A stretch of 64,000 nucleotides of DNA from an uncultured Bacilli bacterium (lineage in GTDB: Bacteria > Bacillota_I > Bacilli_A > RF39 > UBA660): positions 1 to 64,000 of the forward strand of contig CANQIL010000003.1 of NCBI GenBank assembly GCA_947624045.1, given 5' to 3'. A program made the position numbers and the translations under genes. Shown here one piece after another: positions 60,505 to 64,000 of the stretch (positions within the stretch are counted from its first letter, which is position 1; each line of letters opens with the position of its first letter). The notes below the pieces were generated by a model. The model did not search any database, had not been told where the DNA came from, and saw only the letters and a program-made list of their open reading frames with translations.

Positions 60505-60756
60505 TGAAATTAGATGTATAAGTGGTTTTAATATCAACTTTTATTGAAATGTTTTCAACTATAATAGCTATATATAGATTTGATATAAAGAAACAAAAAA
60601 CAATTATAAATAAATGAAGGTAATAGTATTAAATAATATTAAAAGCTACTTATAAATCTTTATAAAAAAGTATAAATAATTTTTAGAGAAAAAAAGTAAA
60701 TATAGCTTATGTCGGAATTTCCGACAAAAGTTTTGACAAAAGGAATGATTAGAAAG
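60505..60756 (+). other. Intergenic stretch with a 17-bp palindrome
   Basis: No intact gene. A short frame (STFIEMFSTIIAIYRFDIKK) may be a membrane-protein remnant. The palindrome TGTCGGAA-T-TTCCGACA is at 60710-60726, just before the HD gene. Confidence 0.5.
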
Positions 60757-61323
60757 ATGGATATAGTAAATCAAATTGAAAAAGAAGTTAAAAAATACAG
60801 TGAAGAATATAAAAATAGCTCAGATGATAATTATGATTTTTGGAATGAACATATAAAATATGTGTATAAAGAATCTATTGATTTAGCAAAAAAATATAAT
60901 GCTAATGAAGAAGTAGTAAGATTAGGAGCTTTGTTACATGACATTGCCTTGATTTGCCGAATGGGAGATAAGAAGGACCATCATATAAACGGAAAAATAA
61001 TGGCAGAAGAAATGTTGTCCAAATATTTATATCCTGTAGATAAAATGAATAGAGTATTAAGTTGTATTTACAATCATAGAAGCAGTAAAAATGGAACTAC
61101 TTTAGAAGATTTATGTGTAGCAGATGCAGATATTTTAGCTCATTTTGATAATATTCCAATGTTGTTTAATTTAGCTTATAACAGATGCAACATTAACTTA
61201 AACGAAGTTAGAGAATGGATAAAAGCTGCTTTTGAAAAAGACTATGATGATTTAAGTGAAAAAACAAAAGAAGTTTTTAAAGAAAGATATGCACAAATTT
61301 GTAAAATAATATTAGGTGATTAA
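60757..61323 (+). CDS. HD-domain phosphohydrolase
   Basis: About 188 aa. HIKYVYKESIDLAKKY, the HD pair in LGALLHDIALI and a downstream Asp in VADADILAHFDNI make a metal-dependent HD domain of the small stand-alone kind (nucleotide or tRNA end hydrolysis). Starts in frame at 60709, 60745 or 60757; the last has AAAGGAATGATTAGAAAG upstream and excludes the palindrome-encoded residues. Confidence 0.8.
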   Translation: MDIVNQIEKEVKKYSEEYKNSSDDNYDFWNEHIKYVYKESIDLAKKYNANEEVVRLGALLHDIALICRMGDKKDHHINGKIMAEEMLSKYLYPVDKMNRVLSCIYNHRSSKNGTTLEDLCVADADILAHFDNIPMLFNLAYNRCNINLNEVREWIKAAFEKDYDDLSEKTKEVFKERYAQICKIILGD

Positions 61324-61357
61324 TAAAAAAAATATTAAAGATAATGATTTATATGGT

Positions 61358-61389
61358 AAATAAACAAGAAAATAAGATAGTAAATAAAG
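61358..61389 (+). repeat. 32-bp direct repeat, copy 1
   Basis: Identical to 62590-62621; it encodes the start of the DinD-type protein (NKQENKIVNK). The two copies flank the DinD remnant and the KilA-N gene. Confidence 0.85.
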
Positions 61390-61573
61390 CATTAAAATAA
61401 ATATACTGACAGTACTTTTGAAAGCATAAAACATTTAGATGATTATGGAAATGAATTTTGGTATGCTAAAAAACTTTAAGAGGTTTTAGAGTATAGTGAT
61501 TTGAGCAACTTTTTAAAAGTTTTAAATAAAGTAAAAGTGGCTTGTAAAAACTCGGGATTTAATGTAGATGAAA

Positions 61574-61597
61574 CAACTCGTTGAAGTCAACAAGTTG
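61574..61597 (+). repeat. Imperfect palindrome in the DinD remnant
   Basis: Arms CAACTCGTTGA and TCAACAAGTTG, one internal mismatch, 2-nt centre. Confidence 0.75.
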
Positions 61598-61705
61598 TCG
61601 AAGAGAAACAATAAATTACTATTTTGACTAGGAATTAAACGACTGATTACGACAATGAAACATATATAAAAAGTATTAACTATAAAATGAAAGAAGGTGA
61701 ATATT

Positions 61706-62548
61706 ATGTCTAATAAAATAATAAAAGTTCAAGATATCAGAATAAATGTAACCAATATAAATGAAAAAGATTATATTTGTATTTCAGATATAGCCAAAGC
61801 AAAAAGCAGTAATTCAAGAGCTGCAGATGTTATAAGAAATTGGTTGCGAAATAGAAGCACATTAGATTTTTTAACTACTTGGGAACAAATTTATAATCCT
61901 AATTTTAAAGTGTTCGAATCTGAACACTTTAGAAAACAGGTTGGTTTATTGACATTTACACCTAGTGTTACAGAGTGGTGTGAAAGAACAAATGCTATTG
62001 GAATATATTCTAAAATGGGTAAATATGGTGGAACATATGCACATAAGGATATTGCATTTGAATTTGCTTCAGCCATAAGTCCAGTATTTAAATTATATTT
62101 AATAAAAGAATTTGAAAGATTAAAAGAGTTAGAAAATCAAAATAGAGAATGGGATATAAAAAGAATACTTACAAAGAATAATTATTTAATTCATACAAAT
62201 GCAATTAAAAATTACATCTTACCTGATAATGATTTTTATAAAAATAAAGAGTGGTTAAAATATGCAGAAGAAGCTGATATTCTTAATGTAATATTATTTC
62301 ATACTACTGCTAAAAAATGGAGAGAATTAAATCCTGAGTTAGCAAAAAATTCAAATGTAAGAGATTATGCAACAATTAATGAATTAACTGTTTTATCTAA
62401 TTTAGAATCACATAATGCTGAGCTAATTAAAGAAGGAAAATCAAAAGAAGAAAGATTTGAAATATTAAGTGATATATGTAAATATCAATTAGATATTCTA
62501 AATAATGCAGAAAGAATCAAATTATTAAATGAAAGAGGTAGTGATTAA
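61706..62548 (+). CDS. KilA-N-domain protein
   Basis: About 280 aa. KilA-N DNA-binding domain with SRAADVIRNWLRNRSTLDFL, WCERTNAIGIYSKMGKYGGT and YAHKDIAFEFASAISPVFKL, and a C-terminal helical half (LIHTNAIKNYILPDNDFYKN, LNVILFHTTAKKWRELNP). KilA-N proteins are phage or mobile-element regulators with antirepressor-like roles. An in-gene palindrome spans KVFESEHF (61907-61930). ATG 61706 follows AGAAGGTGA; GTG 61697 is within that site. Confidence 0.87.
   Translation: MSNKIIKVQDIRINVTNINEKDYICISDIAKAKSSNSRAADVIRNWLRNRSTLDFLTTWEQIYNPNFKVFESEHFRKQVGLLTFTPSVTEWCERTNAIGIYSKMGKYGGTYAHKDIAFEFASAISPVFKLYLIKEFERLKELENQNREWDIKRILTKNNYLIHTNAIKNYILPDNDFYKNKEWLKYAEEADILNVILFHTTAKKWRELNPELAKNSNVRDYATINELTVLSNLESHNAELIKEGKSKEERFEILSDICKYQLDILNNAERIKLLNERGSD
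61907..61930 (+). repeat. In-gene palindrome of the KilA-N gene
   Basis: AAAGTGTTC / GAACACTTT, 9-bp arms with a 6-nt centre; the axis lies between GAA and TCT codons, aligned with the axis in the fragment at 33658-33687. Confidence 0.85.
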
Positions 62549-62948
62549 ATTTTATGCTAAAAATTATTAAGGAATGTGACTTATAAGTAAAATAAACAAG
62601 AAAATAAGATAGTAAATAAAGTTTAAAACAATCATATAAGCAAAAAAAATAATATTTTGGATAGAGAAGATTGGATTGTTGAAGTTAACTAGCCAATAAA
62701 AGCTATTAAAGGGAAAAAATTTATTACATTTAAACTTCATAAAAAAATAAAGGCATTCCAGTAAGATATTGAAAATAAACTCTTTAGATGACTCAAAAAG
62801 CCAAGGTTGAATTATTTGATTTTGGCCTTTCATATTTTTATTAAATTGGTTAAATTTTTAAAAATTATTAAGATGATAGTAATTTTAGTATTATTTACAT
62901 TAGGAATTAGAAAGGTGATTACAACATTTTAGAACAAATGCAAAGGAG
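62549..62948 (+). pseudogene. Decayed stretch between the KilA-N and RhuM genes
   Basis: Starts with a second copy of the 32-bp direct repeat (62590-62621, NKQENKIVNK). Further frames (DREDWIVEVN, IKAIKGKKFITFKLHKKIK) are short and broken. No intact gene, and no clear promoter for RhuM seen. Confidence 0.5.
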
Positions 62949-62957
62949 ATGAAAAAA

Positions 62958-63989
62958 ATGGCAAAAGATTTAATGATTAGAAGTAGTGTTGAAGAATTTA
63001 TCACTTTTAAAGTACAAGAAAAAGATAAAGGCATTCAAGTTAGATATGAAAATGAAACTCTTTGGATGACACAAAAGGCTATGGCAGAATTGTTCGATGT
63101 TGAACAACCCGCAATAGCTAAACATCTGATAAACATATATAACGAAAAAGAATTAGAAAAAAATTCAACTTATTCCAAAATGGAATTAGTTCAAAAAGAG
63201 GGAAATAGAAGTGTTAAAAGAAATGTTGAGTTTTATAATTTAGATGCCATAATTTCTGTTGGATATAGGGTTAATTCGATTAGAGCAACACAATTTAGAA
63301 GATGGGCTACTAACATTTTAAAAATTTTTACTATTCAAGGCTATGTTTTGGATAAGGAAAGAATGAAAAATGGTTCCTTTATTGATAAAGACTACTTTGA
63401 AAAGCTATTAGAAGAAATTAGAGAAATAAGGTTATCTGAAAGAAGATTTTATCAAAAAGTAACTGATATTTATGCTACAAGTATAGATTATGATCCAAAA
63501 TCCCCAATATCAATTAACTTTTTCAAAAAAGTACAAAATAAAATGCATTATGCAGTATCTAAGCAAACTGCTGCTGAAATCATTTATGATAGAGCAAATT
63601 CGAAAAAAGAACATATGGGTTTGACATCTTGGAAAAATTCTCCTAATGGAAAGATAACGGAATCTGATGTTATAATTGCGAAGAATTATTTATCTAAAGA
63701 TGAATTACAAGATTTGGAAGGTATTGTTAGTGCGTTTTTAGAAATTGCAGAAAATAGAGCCAGAAGACATATTCCTATGACAATGGAAGATTGGTCAACA
63801 AGAATAGATAAATTTTTGCTTGCTGATGATAGAGATATATTGAACGATGCTGGGAAAATATCACATGAAATAGCTTGCGATAAAGCGTTAACGGAATTTG
63901 AAAAGTATAGAATAAAACAAGATAAATTATATAAATCAGATTTTGATTTATTAATAGAAGAAAGTAAAAGTGGTGATAAAAATGAATGA
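62958..63989 (+). CDS. RhuM-family protein
   Basis: About 343 aa. Conserved RhuM segments: RYENETLWMTQKAMAELFDV, VEFYNLDAIISVGYRVNSIR, ATQFRRWATNILKIFTIQGY and the C-terminal IVSAFLEIAENRARRHIPMT. RhuM proteins occur in pathogenicity islands and near restriction or phage genes; molecular function unknown, probably DNA-binding. A near-palindrome lies at 63164-63194 (NSTYSKMELVQ). ATG 62958 is 9 nt after AGGAG; ATG 62949 directly abuts that site. Its stop overlaps another start (ATGAATGA). Confidence 0.88.
   Translation: MAKDLMIRSSVEEFITFKVQEKDKGIQVRYENETLWMTQKAMAELFDVEQPAIAKHLINIYNEKELEKNSTYSKMELVQKEGNRSVKRNVEFYNLDAIISVGYRVNSIRATQFRRWATNILKIFTIQGYVLDKERMKNGSFIDKDYFEKLLEEIREIRLSERRFYQKVTDIYATSIDYDPKSPISINFFKKVQNKMHYAVSKQTAAEIIYDRANSKKEHMGLTSWKNSPNGKITESDVIIAKNYLSKDELQDLEGIVSAFLEIAENRARRHIPMTMEDWSTRIDKFLLADDRDILNDAGKISHEIACDKALTEFEKYRIKQDKLYKSDFDLLIEESKSGDKNE
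63164..63194 (+). repeat. Imperfect palindrome in the RhuM gene
   Basis: TTCAACTTATTCCA against TGGAATTAGTTCAA, 12 of 14 positions pairing, AAA at the centre. Confidence 0.7.
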
Positions 63990-64000
63990 AAATAAAACTA
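63982..64000 (+). CDS. Start of a further gene, cut by the window edge
   Basis: ATG 63982 overlaps the RhuM stop (ATGAATGA) and follows GTGGTGATAAAA; only MNENKT is visible. Translational coupling suggests a functional partner of RhuM, but the product cannot be told. Confidence 0.35.

Larger units (their letters stand above)
61353..61614 (+). pseudogene. DinD-family gene remnant
   Basis: MVNKQENKIVNKALK, then SIKHLDDYGNEFWYAKKL, stop, EVLEYSDLSNFLKVLNKVKV and CKNSGFNVDET are unmistakably the N-terminal half of DNA-damage-inducible protein D; it is interrupted by two stops and then lost. An imperfect palindrome at 61574-61597 follows the NSGFNVD block. Confidence 0.75.

Noticed and set aside
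56859-63989. Complete prophage
   Set aside because: Only antirepressor-like families (BRO-N, KilA-N, DinD, RhuM) are present; there are no integrase, capsid, terminase, portal or tail genes.
1-64000. Mollicute genetic code (TGA = Trp), suggested by extreme AT-richness and gene style
   Set aside because: Several genes end cleanly at TGA (for example at 4814, 9185, 21456, 59473, 63989) and conserved Trp residues are encoded by TGG.
1-64000. Reverse transcriptase or template repeat of a diversity-generating retroelement within the window
   Set aside because: No protein here has a YxDD-type reverse-transcriptase motif, and no second GC-rich or A-matched copy of the 9041-9210 tail was found. The donor must be elsewhere if it exists.
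1-64000. tRNA or rRNA genes
   Set aside because: No cloverleaf with conserved T-loop and CCA-end features and no rRNA-like GC-richer block was recognised; the only T-arm-like pattern is the T-box at 14531.

Overview
This is a strongly AT-rich, almost entirely plus-strand stretch of a low-GC Gram-positive genome. TGA is used as a stop, so it is not a code-4 mollicute. Sporulation-type genes (SpoIIIAH-like, GerE-like, GerM-like, SspI, SpoVB-like flippase), T-box and ribosomal-leader regulation, a choloylglycine (bile salt) hydrolase and DivIVA/SepF point to an endospore-lineage Bacilli, probably an uncultured gut member near RF39/Erysipelotrichales. The taxon is inferred; the gene content is read directly.

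Layout. 1-10.9 kb: two large surface proteins (154-2166, 6552-9185) sharing an N-terminal SipW/TasA-type export module and a C-terminal formylglycine-enzyme/C-lectin-like domain, with pseudouridine synthase, GH3, GNAT and asnS between them; then PP2C and a lipoprotein. 11-35 kb: housekeeping core (HerA-type ATPase, sepF, divIVA, T-box/exchanger/ileS, helical-repeat proteins, redox and PLP enzymes, spoIIIAH-gerE-gerM, infC-rpmI-rplT, rpsB-tsf, frr) interrupted by Rpn nuclease genes. 35-44 kb: sspI, YgjP, SpoU, rimM-trmD, then a five-gene SipW/TasA-like export cluster placed before rplS. 44-48 kb: an accessory pocket with an AbiF/Abi_2 HEPN protein, a broken Fic gene, decayed BRO-N genes and several copies of a structured small-RNA family. 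48-56 kb: lepB, flippase, aminotransferase, ATP-grasp, deacetylase, carD, bile salt hydrolase. 56-64 kb: accessory genes and remnants of the BRO-N, KilA-N, DinD and RhuM families.

How parts may work together. The SipW-like peptidase (41099) probably matures the three small TasA-like proteins beside it and, by shared leader, the two large surface proteins. One large protein has a G10 tract exactly between its -35 and -10 boxes (phase-variable promoter). The other ends in an abruptly GC-rich C-terminal segment rich in NNC codons, as expected for the variable region of a diversity-generating retroelement; no template repeat or reverse transcriptase is in the window.

Most unusual signals: (1) a small-RNA family with a shared promoter (TTGCNN-N17-TANNNT) and three hairpins with compensatory changes: four full copies and one partial minus-strand copy, most beside abiF; (2) palindromes of different sequence centred at the same codon position in paralogous KilA-N genes, and likewise in BRO-N genes, with further palindromes in RhuM and DinD relatives; (3) in-gene ribosome-binding sites in the Rpn nucleases that would produce a C-terminal inhibitor, plus a free-standing copy of that inhibitor-like ORF.
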